A stretch of 64,000 nt of DNA from Mayamaea pseudoterrestris (Eukaryota; Bacillariophyta; Bacillariophyceae; Sellaphorales; Sellaphoraceae), in assembly GCA_027923505.1 (NCBI GenBank), contig BROI01000003.1, forward strand, positions 310,001-374,000, in the 5' to 3' direction. Position numbers and translations under genes: made by a program. Numbering within the stretch: the stretch's first letter is position 1; each line of letters opens with the position of its first letter. The notes beneath the pieces are model-generated. The model did not search any database and was not told the DNA's origin. It worked only from the letters and a program-made list of their open reading frames with translations. Below, piece by piece: positions 30,038 through 38,583 of this stretch.

Positions 30038-31393
30038 ATGAAGACCAAGAAGCGCTCACGTGAGCCGTACGTTGCTCCAGCTCCTCCGACAGTTGGCGAC
30101 CAAGTTGAAAATGACACCTCACGTCAAACGCGCCGCGCCAAGCAGAGTCGGGCATCCGTCCATCTTTCGCACGACACGCGCAACACAAAATCGGCCTTGA
30201 AGCTCAAACTGCATCGGACGCGACTGGAACGTCTTGTATCTAGTCTCAAGCAACGACTGCAGTCGTGGGATCCAGTCGCCGAGGAGGAACGAAGCGTTGC
30301 GGAAGCCAAGCAGCGCGCCGTCGAGTTGGAGCAGTCGCAAGCAGACTATGTCAAGCCAAAGAAGCGGGGCCGCCTGGGCCCAGAGTCATGGAAGTTGCGC
30401 GGCGCCGCGCGACCGGCGAGTGAAATGTACGACTTTGACGTTCGCTACGTGGATCCCCACCTGCAGGCGCACGAGCGTGCCAAGGAAAAATCGCAGCGAG
30501 TCATGAATTTGCTGGCAATGGCCAAGCTTTCCAAGCAGCAAGGATCTTCAAAATCGTTTCTGGATTATTCCGGTGACGTTGGAAGAAAGTACTTGGCGCA
30601 TTTGATGCAACTGGCGCATGTGAGTCAGGAAATGAAACACTTCAAGACGGCTCGCGAATGCTTTTTGGATTGCTTGGAGTTGGACACGGATGGCATTACG
30701 ACGGCACGAGAGGATTTGATGCGCATGTATATTGGTTTGAAACGAACCGATGCCGCGTTGAGGCTTGGTGAGCGATTGGAGCATGACGAGTCGGTGTGGA
30801 TTCGTTATTCGCATGCGCTGCTGGTTCATCAAGCCACGCCCACCGAGGCTGAACCGCTATTGGTGCGTGCCATTCAAGCAAATCCATTCTGCGCATACTA
30901 TCTTGCCTTTTACGACACTTTCTTTAATGTCATGGAATATACGGAGGAGCTGGAAGGTGCAGATGATGTGCCGCAGAGCTCTCTCGAGGAAGCCATTGAA
31001 TATTGCGCCAGCGAGGCGAGTGAGCAGTGGATCTCATCCAAAGCCGCAGACGAGCTGCAAAGACTATTGTTGCAAGCTAGGAAAGGTAGCCATTCGACGT
31101 TGAAATCGTCCATGATTGACTGGGAGAAGCGATTAGAGGAGATCGAGGCGCAATGCGAAGCAATAGCGGCAGAAGCTGATGTTGATGATGAAATAATAAA
31201 AGATAAAAGCCAGTCCGTTGAGGGCGAAACCAGTGCTGATAAAGACGAGGCATCACCTGATAGCGGCGATGACGACGGGGAGGACGACTTAGAGGAAGAT
31301 GACGATGAAATGTCGCCTGTCGATGTAAGAATGTATGCTGGCATGTTCCGGACTGCCATGGAAATGCTCGACGAGTCTGGTCGTTTAAAATAG
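30038..31393 (+). CDS. TPR-like helical protein of unknown function
   Basis: The frame is open from 29840, but the first ~65 codons look non-conserved. The ATG at 30038 (MKTKKRSREPYV) is chosen because charged, coding-like sequence begins there, giving 451 aa. A basic N-terminus is followed by a helical segment (LHRTRLERLVSSLKQRLQSW) and KKRGRLGPESWKLRGAARP, then TPR-like helix pairs (KHFKTARECFLDCLELDTDG, AREDLMRMYIGLKRTDAALR, AEPLLVRAIQANPFCAYYLA). The last ~90 residues are strongly acidic. No enzyme motif was seen. The composition suggests a nuclear assembly or scaffold protein, but that is only inference. Confidence 0.6.
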   Translation: MKTKKRSREPYVAPAPPTVGDQVENDTSRQTRRAKQSRASVHLSHDTRNTKSALKLKLHRTRLERLVSSLKQRLQSWDPVAEEERSVAEAKQRAVELEQSQADYVKPKKRGRLGPESWKLRGAARPASEMYDFDVRYVDPHLQAHERAKEKSQRVMNLLAMAKLSKQQGSSKSFLDYSGDVGRKYLAHLMQLAHVSQEMKHFKTARECFLDCLELDTDGITTAREDLMRMYIGLKRTDAALRLGERLEHDESVWIRYSHALLVHQATPTEAEPLLVRAIQANPFCAYYLAFYDTFFNVMEYTEELEGADDVPQSSLEEAIEYCASEASEQWISSKAADELQRLLLQARKGSHSTLKSSMIDWEKRLEEIEAQCEAIAAEADVDDEIIKDKSQSVEGETSADKDEASPDSGDDDGEDDLEEDDDEMSPVDVRMYAGMFRTAMEMLDESGRLK

Positions 31394-31459
31394 GGACCGC
31401 TGTTGCTTTATAATATGATTCAAACAAACGTAAGATAATATTCTAGCTCTATAACAAAA

Positions 31460-33214
31460 TCACTTTGTTGATCCCAAAATGAGGTCCATCAAAGGCGAAG
31501 AAAGTATGTTCTTGGAGTCGTATATTCTCCGCGCCTCATTAAACTTGTCGAGTGGAAATCTAGATTGCAAAAACAGTTGCAAGTCTATGAGTCGCCAGAC
31601 GGAGCTTGGTTGCTCCAGCTTCGCCCAATGACTGGTAGCGTTCACGCCTACACCAACCTCGCGCAAAACGTTGCAATACTCGTTGAGAAATAGGTCCGTG
31701 ATACGTCGACGTTGGATTGGATCATCCGACGGCAAGTAGTTAATAATTCCAACCCACGAGTGCAAACCGTTCGGCGGTCCATGCGCCGGTGACATGAGAG
31801 ACGACGATGAAGCGGTCCAACGTTGCTCAATGGGTGAATGAGCTGGAATGTCATTCTCTTCAATGCTTTGCATTAGCTGATCCATCAGGTGCAGATCATT
31901 GCCGTTGTTTTCGTCCTGCGTACCCGTAGGAAAGCAAACCTCCCACACCCATTGTTGTCCGCCGCAGTCAAACTGTAAAAGCTGGTCACTCGGCAAGACT
32001 CTGTAGCCTTGACTGTTGCGCCAAAATTCTGCTTCCGCCTCGTTGCAGCGCCGCACATGGTCAACCTTGAGCGGATCGATCGCCAAGATGGCATCCCTTA
32101 GCTCTCCAAAGCCCATACCATTCATGCTTTCTAAAGTGTATGGATGCGACAAGTCTTTTGTAACGTTAATGAGCAAGTCATAGAATGGTTTAAACCGCTC
32201 CTCCTCACTCGCCAGTTCCACCTTTGGCACTGTTTGCACTGCATCCTCCGGATCGTTCGTCACAACAACGACTGCGTCTGCGTACGGAATCCACATGTAT
32301 CGCATGTGCTTGTGTTGCTTCAGTAGCGCGTCAAGTTGTTGCTTTGCCTCCTCGCGCGTCAAGACGAACGTATGCTCCACCAACTGATGCGCCGGTATGC
32401 ACTGCATGGTGATTTCCACCACCACGCCCAAACAACCCAACCCAACCTTGGCCAAGTGAAATAGCTCACCATCCGCTTCGGTCAATGTCAACAAGCCTTT
32501 GGCTGGTGTCACTAGTTTCATTTCCGTCACATAGTGATCGACTGGCGCAACGCATCGACCAGTCCCATGCGCGCCCACTTGCACGAAGCCTCCCATTTGC
32601 TGCTCGGCAATGCTCGCCAAGTTTGGCAGCGTCATGTCGTAACGTCGCAACGTTTCCACCACTTGACTCACGCGGGCGCCGGCTTGCACCGTCACCGTCA
32701 TGTGTTTCGTGTTCACGTGCAAGACTTGATCCAAATTAGCCAAGCTCATCATGCCGTCGGCTGAAAAGGAGAGTCCGTTCGGCGACAGGGCCGAGCCCAC
32801 CGGCCGCACCTTGCAAGCGCGATGGTGACAGTCCGCTAAAATGTGAATGACTTCGTTGATTGACTCTGGTTCGTAGTAGTTGGCGTTGGAGACTTGGACG
32901 GCATGTGTTCCGCTCCAGTTGAGAATGGAGGTTGTTTCGTCGTCAGGTGCTGCTGCTGCATTCGTCTCCTCACTGTCCGTCGTGAACGGCGGCGATTGCA
33001 AATTACATGAAAATGACTCCAAGCGAGTCGGTTTTTGATTTCTCTCCGATTCCGAGCAAACTAGCAGTAGTGCAGCAGCACCCGATAGGACTGGAAGCCA
33101 TGATGGTGGAACTAGTCGTGTCGTTGATTGACTGCTGGCGTGCCGAAACGTCGCACATGCGAAACATTTTCGCGACACCAAATCTAGTCTTCGCAATGCT
33201 GATGCAGTCATCAT
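31460..33214 (-). CDS. GLDH: L-galactono-1,4-lactone dehydrogenase, mitochondrial
   Basis: This is a single exon of 584 aa. The enzyme performs the last step of plant-type vitamin C synthesis, oxidising L-galactono-1,4-lactone to ascorbate and passing electrons to cytochrome c at the inner mitochondrial membrane; in plants it also assists complex I assembly. The match to plant GLDH is strong: VRPVGSALSPNGLSFS and FVQVGAHGTGRCVAPVDHYV (FAD-binding domain), MKLVTPAKGLLTL, AEAEFWRNSQGYRVLPSDQ, FDCGGQQWVWEVCFP and SPIEQRWTA, whose Glu and Arg bind the lactone in the plant enzyme. The basic leader (ASALRRLDLVSRKCFACATF) suits mitochondrial import, and a short hydrophobic stretch (about residues 42-52, VLSGAAALLLV) may be a membrane anchor. 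Confidence 0.93.
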   Translation of the reverse strand: MMTASALRRLDLVSRKCFACATFRHASSQSTTRLVPPSWLPVLSGAAALLLVCSESERNQKPTRLESFSCNLQSPPFTTDSEETNAAAAPDDETTSILNWSGTHAVQVSNANYYEPESINEVIHILADCHHRACKVRPVGSALSPNGLSFSADGMMSLANLDQVLHVNTKHMTVTVQAGARVSQVVETLRRYDMTLPNLASIAEQQMGGFVQVGAHGTGRCVAPVDHYVTEMKLVTPAKGLLTLTEADGELFHLAKVGLGCLGVVVEITMQCIPAHQLVEHTFVLTREEAKQQLDALLKQHKHMRYMWIPYADAVVVVTNDPEDAVQTVPKVELASEEERFKPFYDLLINVTKDLSHPYTLESMNGMGFGELRDAILAIDPLKVDHVRRCNEAEAEFWRNSQGYRVLPSDQLLQFDCGGQQWVWEVCFPTGTQDENNGNDLHLMDQLMQSIEENDIPAHSPIEQRWTASSSSLMSPAHGPPNGLHSWVGIINYLPSDDPIQRRRITDLFLNEYCNVLREVGVGVNATSHWAKLEQPSSVWRLIDLQLFLQSRFPLDKFNEARRIYDSKNILSSPLMDLILGSTK

Positions 33215-33506
33215 TAGATATAAGATGTACAGTCTATTGAATGTAAATTCGAGACAATGATACGATCTGCCTCTTGTAGGTCTGAGAGCAATGTCCGATG
33301 GAGTGTGACAAAAACGAATGAATCAGCATCGTATGTCGCACCAGTACACGTGAAGCCCGCGCCGTCGCGCCCAAAATGATCGGTTCGGGTGCAAAGGATC
33401 ATCGTCTCGTCGCTCGTATACTTGAGACTCTTTCACTCTTATAGATAACGAAATAAAGACATTAAGCAAGCAAGCAATCAAGCAAAAAAAACAAACAGAG
33501 AATATT

Positions 33507-34697
33507 ATGATTCAAGTGTCGTCAATAGCGGCAGAATCCTCATCGAGTGACACGGAAACAGCCGAGCCTCAGGAAACGATTGCGGCATTGCTCGAGACGC
33601 TCGCGCCGCACCAGCAGAATGACTACTTGCAGCAGCTTTACATGAGAACGGAATATTCAGCAAAACCAATCGCATCAATCATTCAAGTGAATTCTGCAGT
33701 AGTTGAGTCAAATCGGCAAATGGCAGCGCCAGTAACCAAGGAGACGACAAAGTTGAATCAGCAAGGCATTCGCCCTCCTCCTGCTGCTGCTGCTGCTACT
33801 GCCGCAGCTCCTCCTCCTCAATCAACTGTCTTGGCCCCTGCCGAACCAAATGATACAGCAAAGTCGGATACTACAACGAGTGCAGCAGCAAGCAGCTTGG
33901 CAAGTACTCGAAACGCCGTTGCAGTGTCGAAACGCTCCACCATGACAGCCAACCCAAAATTTGCACCCTTGCGGCCGAAACCAGCGGCGGCGATGAATGC
34001 AGCTGCAGCAGCAACACAAAAGCAGGTGCAAGTGACTGGAGCCGCGTTGCAGCAAGCTGCGTATCAAGTGGATGCCATGGGCCGTCCCATTCTCTACTAT
34101 TACTCACTGCCACATTTACAACAACAAGCTCAAATGTACCATCAGCAGTCGGAGCTGGCAAAACGCGGTTTGTCATTTCAGCAACAACCGCTACAAGTTC
34201 CAAGCAAGAAAATCTCAACGTCAAACACATCGACGACTACTGCTGACGCTGCAACAGCGCCTTTTAATGCTGCAGCAGCTGATATCTTGGCGTACCGTCC
34301 AACTGGCAACGTGAAACCAAGTCCCAAGAAGAAACTGAAACTGCCAGGAGCAACGGAAAATTCAAAGGCACCAAAACTAAAGATTTCAACAGCAATGACG
34401 AAATCAATGACTGCTACTGCCGAATCATCATATGCAGCAGACGATGTGCTTGGCAGAGGCGTCACCATGCGCCCATCCGGAAAGTGGCAGGCGCAAATGT
34501 ACTTTGCCGGCAAGTCGCGATACATTGGCGTCTTTGACTCGCGGGAAAAGGCCGTCGTGGGCTACGAAACGGCCCGGCACTTGCTCAAAAAGACAAAGTT
34601 TTGCACCGAAGTGGAAATTGATAAACAAATTTATGACGCGCGTCGAGCGGCCTTTGAAGCCGTGGCGGATGCGTTTTCGCAAACGCCAGAGTCATAA
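33507..34697 (+). CDS. AP2/ERF-type DNA-binding domain protein
   Basis: This is a 396-aa single exon. The first ~320 residues are Ala/Gln/Pro-rich and mostly disordered, with a basic SPKKKLKLPG patch (about 280) as a likely nuclear signal. A single AP2 domain closes the protein (about residues 318-375): GRGVTMRPSGKWQAQMYFAG, then SRYIGVFDSREKAVVGYETA with the YIG-x-F-x(2)-[KR]-E-A-x(2)-[AG]-Y-[DE] signature. AP2 domains bind GC-rich DNA. In diatoms they occur in proteins that lack the plant ERF context. It is probably a transcription factor; its targets are unknown. The gene is divergent from GLDH. Confidence 0.82.
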   Translation: MIQVSSIAAESSSSDTETAEPQETIAALLETLAPHQQNDYLQQLYMRTEYSAKPIASIIQVNSAVVESNRQMAAPVTKETTKLNQQGIRPPPAAAAATAAAPPPQSTVLAPAEPNDTAKSDTTTSAAASSLASTRNAVAVSKRSTMTANPKFAPLRPKPAAAMNAAAAATQKQVQVTGAALQQAAYQVDAMGRPILYYYSLPHLQQQAQMYHQQSELAKRGLSFQQQPLQVPSKKISTSNTSTTTADAATAPFNAAAADILAYRPTGNVKPSPKKKLKLPGATENSKAPKLKISTAMTKSMTATAESSYAADDVLGRGVTMRPSGKWQAQMYFAGKSRYIGVFDSREKAVVGYETARHLLKKTKFCTEVEIDKQIYDARRAAFEAVADAFSQTPES

Positions 34698-35040
34698 TAC
34701 TACTGCTGCTGAGCAATATGCCCAACAGTAAGAGCAGTATGCTGAGCACCAGTTTAATGTAAGAGATTGTTTTCAGTCGTTACGTAAGCGTGAGTCCCTT
34801 TTCTTTCGCTTGCTTCGTGGCGAGCGGGTGCCATTAATGCGCCGTCCTTTACCGACAATATTAACATTTCAATGCTAGGATGTATACACTACCAATCTAG
34901 AGGTATATGAACGCATAGTAACTTACTTCAAAGATTAAAAGTACGAGAGCGCATACGGTATGAATGTCATGGTGAAGACTTTCATTTCACACTCGTTCAC
35001 GTTCATGCATTCATTCATTCACTCTCAATCATGTTATAAT
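34698..35040. other. 3' intergenic region between convergent genes
   Basis: Between the AP2 gene and eIF3g. It contains a short CATTCATTCATTCACT run near 35005-35023. No gene was recognised. Confidence 0.5.
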
Positions 35041-36144
35041 CTATCTTGTCAAATTGGACGCATAGGAAACCTTGGCCGTGGTATCCTGCGCCAAGGCCTT
35101 TCCGTAGCCCGATCTAAACTCTGTGGCAGCACTAGGATCCTTGGCGTTGGGTCTGGCAAACTCAATCTTGAGAATCAAGTGGTCGTAGCCTACGTGATGA
35201 AAACGTTGAATGCAATTCAGAACCGGCACAAGGTATATATAAATAGAGTATACATATAAATGATACATACCATGTCCCTGCAACCCCTCCATGGCTCGCG
35301 CCGCATCCTCCTTATTCACAAATGAAACAAAGGCAAACCCTCTACTTTCAAGTGTTTCCTTATCCTTGGCCAAATAGACGCGCGAAATGCGCCCATAGCG
35401 CGCAAACAGCTCCTGAATGTCCGACTCGGTGGTGCTCGTCGACAAGTTGGTGACCCGCAGCGTGTTCAGGTCGTCCGTCCGGCGAAAGGCGCCAGCGTCT
35501 CCGCCAGACGCGTCGGGATTGACCAGTCCAGCCCGCTGCGCCGGCGTCATGTACTTGCCGGGGCCAGTGCCGGCTGCTGCGGCGCCTGGCGTGAACGCTC
35601 CGCCGCTGGCCAACGTTTTTCCGACCTGCGTCCATCCCTCGGCGCCTCCTTCCGTTGCTCCCGGCGTACCACCAACGTCATACTTGCGCTCCAACTGCCG
35701 GCGCTGCTGCTTGGCCCAAAAGGCATTTAGGTTTCCGGCAATGGCGGCGCCGGCGTCCTGGTCCTGCAGATCCGTGTCGGCGTGCGGGTCCTCCAGTAAG
35801 ATTTCCTCCTTGCTTTGCACCGTGGTTTGGTTCTTTTCTTTCAGATCGACTGCCGCTTGACCAAAGACCTTCCATTGCCGACGCTCCTGCATACTCTTTG
35901 GTTCCTTGCATTTGACAATTTCAATCTTGCTCTTGGTGATGGTTTTGATCAATTGGTGCGAGTGTGTGGGGTGACGCTTGTAGGTGGTGGTGATTTGAAT
36001 CCCCTGACTGTCGATGCGAGACTTGTGCGTGGGTGGCACCACGACTTGCTGCTTGTTTTCGTTGTTCAGAGCGGAGCCGCGCATTTCCTCATCGTCGGAA
36101 TCGTCCATGTCGTCGCCCCAGCGAGGAGTTGTAGTTGATACCAT
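35041..36144 (-). CDS. EIF3G: Translation initiation factor eIF3 subunit g
   Basis: Exons 36144-35271 and 35189-35041 join in phase 1 across an 81-nt intron, giving 340 aa. The intron is a multiple of three and has no stop, so read-through would insert 27 residues inside the RNA-recognition motif; splicing restores EGLQGHGYDHLILKIEFARP. Start: an ATG at 36144 gives MVSTTTPRWGDDMDDSDDEE, like other eIF3g proteins; the frame stays open 50 codons upstream. The C-terminal RRM (about residues 245-330) has LRVTNLSTSTTESDIQELF (RNP2) and SRGFAFVSFVNKEDAARAM (RNP1). The N-terminal eIF3g region follows ITTTYKRHPTHSHQLIKTIT. The CCHC zinc knuckle of animal and yeast eIF3g is not visible. The subunit acts in 40S scanning. 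Confidence 0.9.
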   Translation of the reverse strand: MVSTTTPRWGDDMDDSDDEEMRGSALNNENKQQVVVPPTHKSRIDSQGIQITTTYKRHPTHSHQLIKTITKSKIEIVKCKEPKSMQERRQWKVFGQAAVDLKEKNQTTVQSKEEILLEDPHADTDLQDQDAGAAIAGNLNAFWAKQQRRQLERKYDVGGTPGATEGGAEGWTQVGKTLASGGAFTPGAAAAGTGPGKYMTPAQRAGLVNPDASGGDAGAFRRTDDLNTLRVTNLSTSTTESDIQELFARYGRISRVYLAKDKETLESRGFAFVSFVNKEDAARAMEGLQGHGMYHLYVYSIYIYLVPVLNCIQRFHHVGYDHLILKIEFARPNAKDPSAATEFRSGYGKALAQDTTAKVSYASNLTR

Positions 36145-36811
36145 GTTTCTTGTTTGCTTGTTAAGAGAGAGACGAGTTGAGAGAGAGAAGTGTAACGCCA
36201 TGGCGGCGGCGGCGGCGGCGCGCAAGGAAAACGTGAGGCTCGAGATGGATGCGTGACGGAATCTTTCGTTCCCGTGTGACGTTTCCCAGATCATCTCAAG
36301 AAGGATCGCGACGCAACGGTTCTCGTTTAGCTAGCTACAACAGTACCAACAGTAAGAACGTTGAGTAGTCAAATAATGGTGCAAAAAAGACTGCCTGGAA
36401 ACCTACACCATGGAATGGTCTACATGGGGGCATGGCTAGCAACCCAAGTTATGGATTCATACCACTAGGATGCCCCATGCCCTGGCCACTCAACGACCCA
36501 ATGAGTCAGGCAAAACATGTCCAGGGTGTGCCATTGACATGAGCATAGGTAAATGGTGCAAAAGGACTGCCTGGAAGCCTGATACTACCAGCTGGCGTAA
36601 TTCATCATACCGGTGCAATAATGACCCTGATTGGTGAAGGCAGTTCATCGTAAGCTACCGGTAGACAAATAACTTTTAATAAGTGACAAACTATGACTTG
36701 ATCACACAAAGGATGAGAAAGAATGGAGACTACTGTACTTGTAGCTTGCAAATGGGTTGTCGTTAGCGGCGAGTGACTCAGGCCCGACTGAACCTGACGA
36801 GGTCACCATTC
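36145..36811. other. Intergenic region with TGACGT site and repeat copies
   Basis: These 667 bp lie upstream of eIF3g and downstream of the Hsp70-like gene. A TGACGT site lies at 36277-36282, about 130 bp before the eIF3g ATG. A ~30-bp direct repeat is described separately, and a TACCGGTA palindrome lies at 36656-36663. No coding frame was recognised. Confidence 0.45.
36371..36580. repeat. Imperfect ~30-bp direct repeat, copies ~180 bp apart
   Basis: Copy A at about 36371-36403 and copy B at about 36549-36580 share AATGGTGCAAAA-(N)-GACTGCCTGGAA-(N)-CCT with two or three differences. Between them, imperfect inverted segments occur (GGGGGCATGGCTAG near 36425-36440 against CTAGGATGCCCCATGCC near 36467-36483). 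This may be a remnant of a small non-autonomous DNA element or a local duplication. No transposase or target-site duplication was identified. Confidence 0.4.
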
Positions 36812-38368
36812 TCAATCAATCACAGACGCAGCTCCATACGCCACTGTAATGTCGGGATCAATGTGCGTGTTCAATTCCGATGTAGGCAGTGCTTGCTTGA
36901 CAAGCGTCCGTATTTGCGGCATTCTCGTCGTGCCACCCACCAAGACGACTTCGTGAATGTCAGCTGGCTGTAGATTCAAATCACTCAGTAAGCGTTCCAC
37001 GGGCAGAATGGATCGATCGTACAGAGACTTGACAGATTCATCGAATTCTTGCGATGTCAGCGTCAACGAAAAGGGTGTTAGCTGCGAGCAAAACCTTTCG
37101 ATCGATGTTATACTACTGTCATTCGTGTCATTGCTCAATGCGTAGCACTGCGCCTCAACCTGACCATTGTGGTCGGGAAATGCTGATAAACCAATCTTGA
37201 GTTGCTCGCCGAGTGTGTGAAAGGATGACGCCGTGCAAAGTGGCATCTCCTTGAGCTTCAAGCAGCCAGCTGCCAACGTTTCTTCCAGATCTTGTCCTTT
37301 CTTTAAGAGTTCCTCCAAGCTATGCAATACCCTAGATATCCTTTCCACCACGGCTGCGCCTCCTCGCTGCTCCATCAAACACCTTGCCACTGCCGCGTCA
37401 AAGTCAGAACCGCCCAACCTCGAGTCACCATCAGATCCAAGCACATCCACAAAGCCATCCGTCACATGAAGCAACGAAACGTCCAACGTTCCTCCACCAA
37501 AGTCGTAGACTAATATATACTCCACTCCTTCCTTTCGATGCAATCCATAGGCCAATGCCGCCGCCGTTGGTTCCTCCAAGACGCGCGCCACAGTCAAACC
37601 CGCCATGCGAAAGGCCGCATAGGTTTGCTGCCGCTGCTCAACATTGAACTTTGCCGGAACGCAAATGACGGCACTCTTAATGTTTGAGTGACCCAAGTAC
37701 TGACTCGTTAGTTGCAGCAAGTGATGAACAACGTAGGAACCAACTTGCTGCGGCGAAATGAGTTTGCGCGTATCGGGTACCGCAAAGGCCACTTGATTGT
37801 CGCTCGTATTTGTCACGACAAACTCCACTTCGCGAGTCAATTCATACACTGCTTCATCGTCGACTGGTCGCCCCAGTACTCGCTTGGCGTGGTAGAGTGT
37901 ATGGTGCGGATGCGAATCAATCCGCCGCTTGGCGTCGTGGCCAACAATGACGTGCGACGGATGCGGGTCCAGCAACGACAAAATCTTGCTGCTTGGTCCA
38001 ACCTTTCGTTCCGATGCTTCCAAGAAACTAACGACGGATGGTATAATGGGAGACAGTGTCTTTGGGTCCACAATGCATTCAATGCGGCCCACGCCCTTGG
38101 CTTGCGACTGCACGCAAATGACGCTATTGGTGGTTCCCAGGTCGATTCCGGCGACACTGGCGCGGCCCCGAAAGCCAAGCTTGGCCATGACGCCGCATGC
38201 TAGTATGAGAATGCCAATGATGGATGGTAGGAGCGATGTGACTCCGCCGGAGGGACTGTCGTTTTGGTGTCGCTGCAGTGCGCGCGAGAGTTTGCGGGGT
38301 GGTGCAGATGGAGGAGTTCTTTCGTCTGAGGAATTCTTGTCACGTTTGGACCGTCTTATTCGCTCCAT
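36812..38368 (-). CDS. Membrane-anchored Hsp70 ATPase without substrate domain (HSPA13/STCH-like)
   Basis: This is a 518-aa single exon. A basic N-terminus precedes one membrane helix (about residues 46-66, LLPSIIGILILACGVMAKLG). A complete Hsp70 ATPase domain follows: AGIDLGTTNSVICVQ (phosphate 1), ICVPAKFNVEQRQQTYAAF, ARVLEEPTAAALAYGLH, ILVYDFGGGTLDVSLLHV (phosphate 2), GGSDFDAAVARCL and EVVLVGGTTRMPQIRTLV (adenosine). The protein stops at DPDITVAYGAASVID, exactly where the nucleotide-binding domain ends, so linker, substrate-binding domain and lid are absent. That architecture is the one known from animal STCH/HSPA13, a microsomal Hsp70 of poorly known function. By analogy the ATPase faces the ER lumen. 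It is divergent from the gene at 38584 across a perfect CRE palindrome. Confidence 0.88.
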   Translation of the reverse strand: MERIRRSKRDKNSSDERTPPSAPPRKLSRALQRHQNDSPSGGVTSLLPSIIGILILACGVMAKLGFRGRASVAGIDLGTTNSVICVQSQAKGVGRIECIVDPKTLSPIIPSVVSFLEASERKVGPSSKILSLLDPHPSHVIVGHDAKRRIDSHPHHTLYHAKRVLGRPVDDEAVYELTREVEFVVTNTSDNQVAFAVPDTRKLISPQQVGSYVVHHLLQLTSQYLGHSNIKSAVICVPAKFNVEQRQQTYAAFRMAGLTVARVLEEPTAAALAYGLHRKEGVEYILVYDFGGGTLDVSLLHVTDGFVDVLGSDGDSRLGGSDFDAAVARCLMEQRGGAAVVERISRVLHSLEELLKKGQDLEETLAAGCLKLKEMPLCTASSFHTLGEQLKIGLSAFPDHNGQVEAQCYALSNDTNDSSITSIERFCSQLTPFSLTLTSQEFDESVKSLYDRSILPVERLLSDLNLQPADIHEVVLVGGTTRMPQIRTLVKQALPTSELNTHIDPDITVAYGAASVID

Positions 38369-38535
38369 TATGGCAGAATGCTGATCTCCGTCTGGAATAT
38401 CAAAGCTCCTTCTTCAGGTGAAAAGTGCGCAAGCTTTGGTGGACTTGGTCGCCATGGTCGACGGACGAAGAAAATGTGACGCGTGGTGACGAGGAGCGCG
38501 CCGGACGACTCTCTAGCGCATAGTCCCATCACCAC

Positions 38536-38543
38536 TGACGTCA
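38536..38543. promoter_or_regulatory. Perfect TGACGTCA (CRE-type) palindrome in a divergent promoter
   Basis: The full 8-bp palindrome sits 48 bp before the ATG at 38584 and 168 bp before the Hsp70-like start at 38368. It is the classical high-affinity site for CREB/ATF-type bZIPs. Use by a diatom bZIP, including aureochrome or an ER-stress bZIP, is inferred. Confidence 0.45.
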
Positions 38544-38583
38544 GCTCATTCGTGCCTGTCACACTTTGCTCGACCATGACGGC

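Noticed and set aside
35191-35269. 27 extra residues in the eIF3g RRM
   Set aside because: Flanked by good GT and AG sites, AT-rich, and removing it restores the conserved RRM; treated as an intron.
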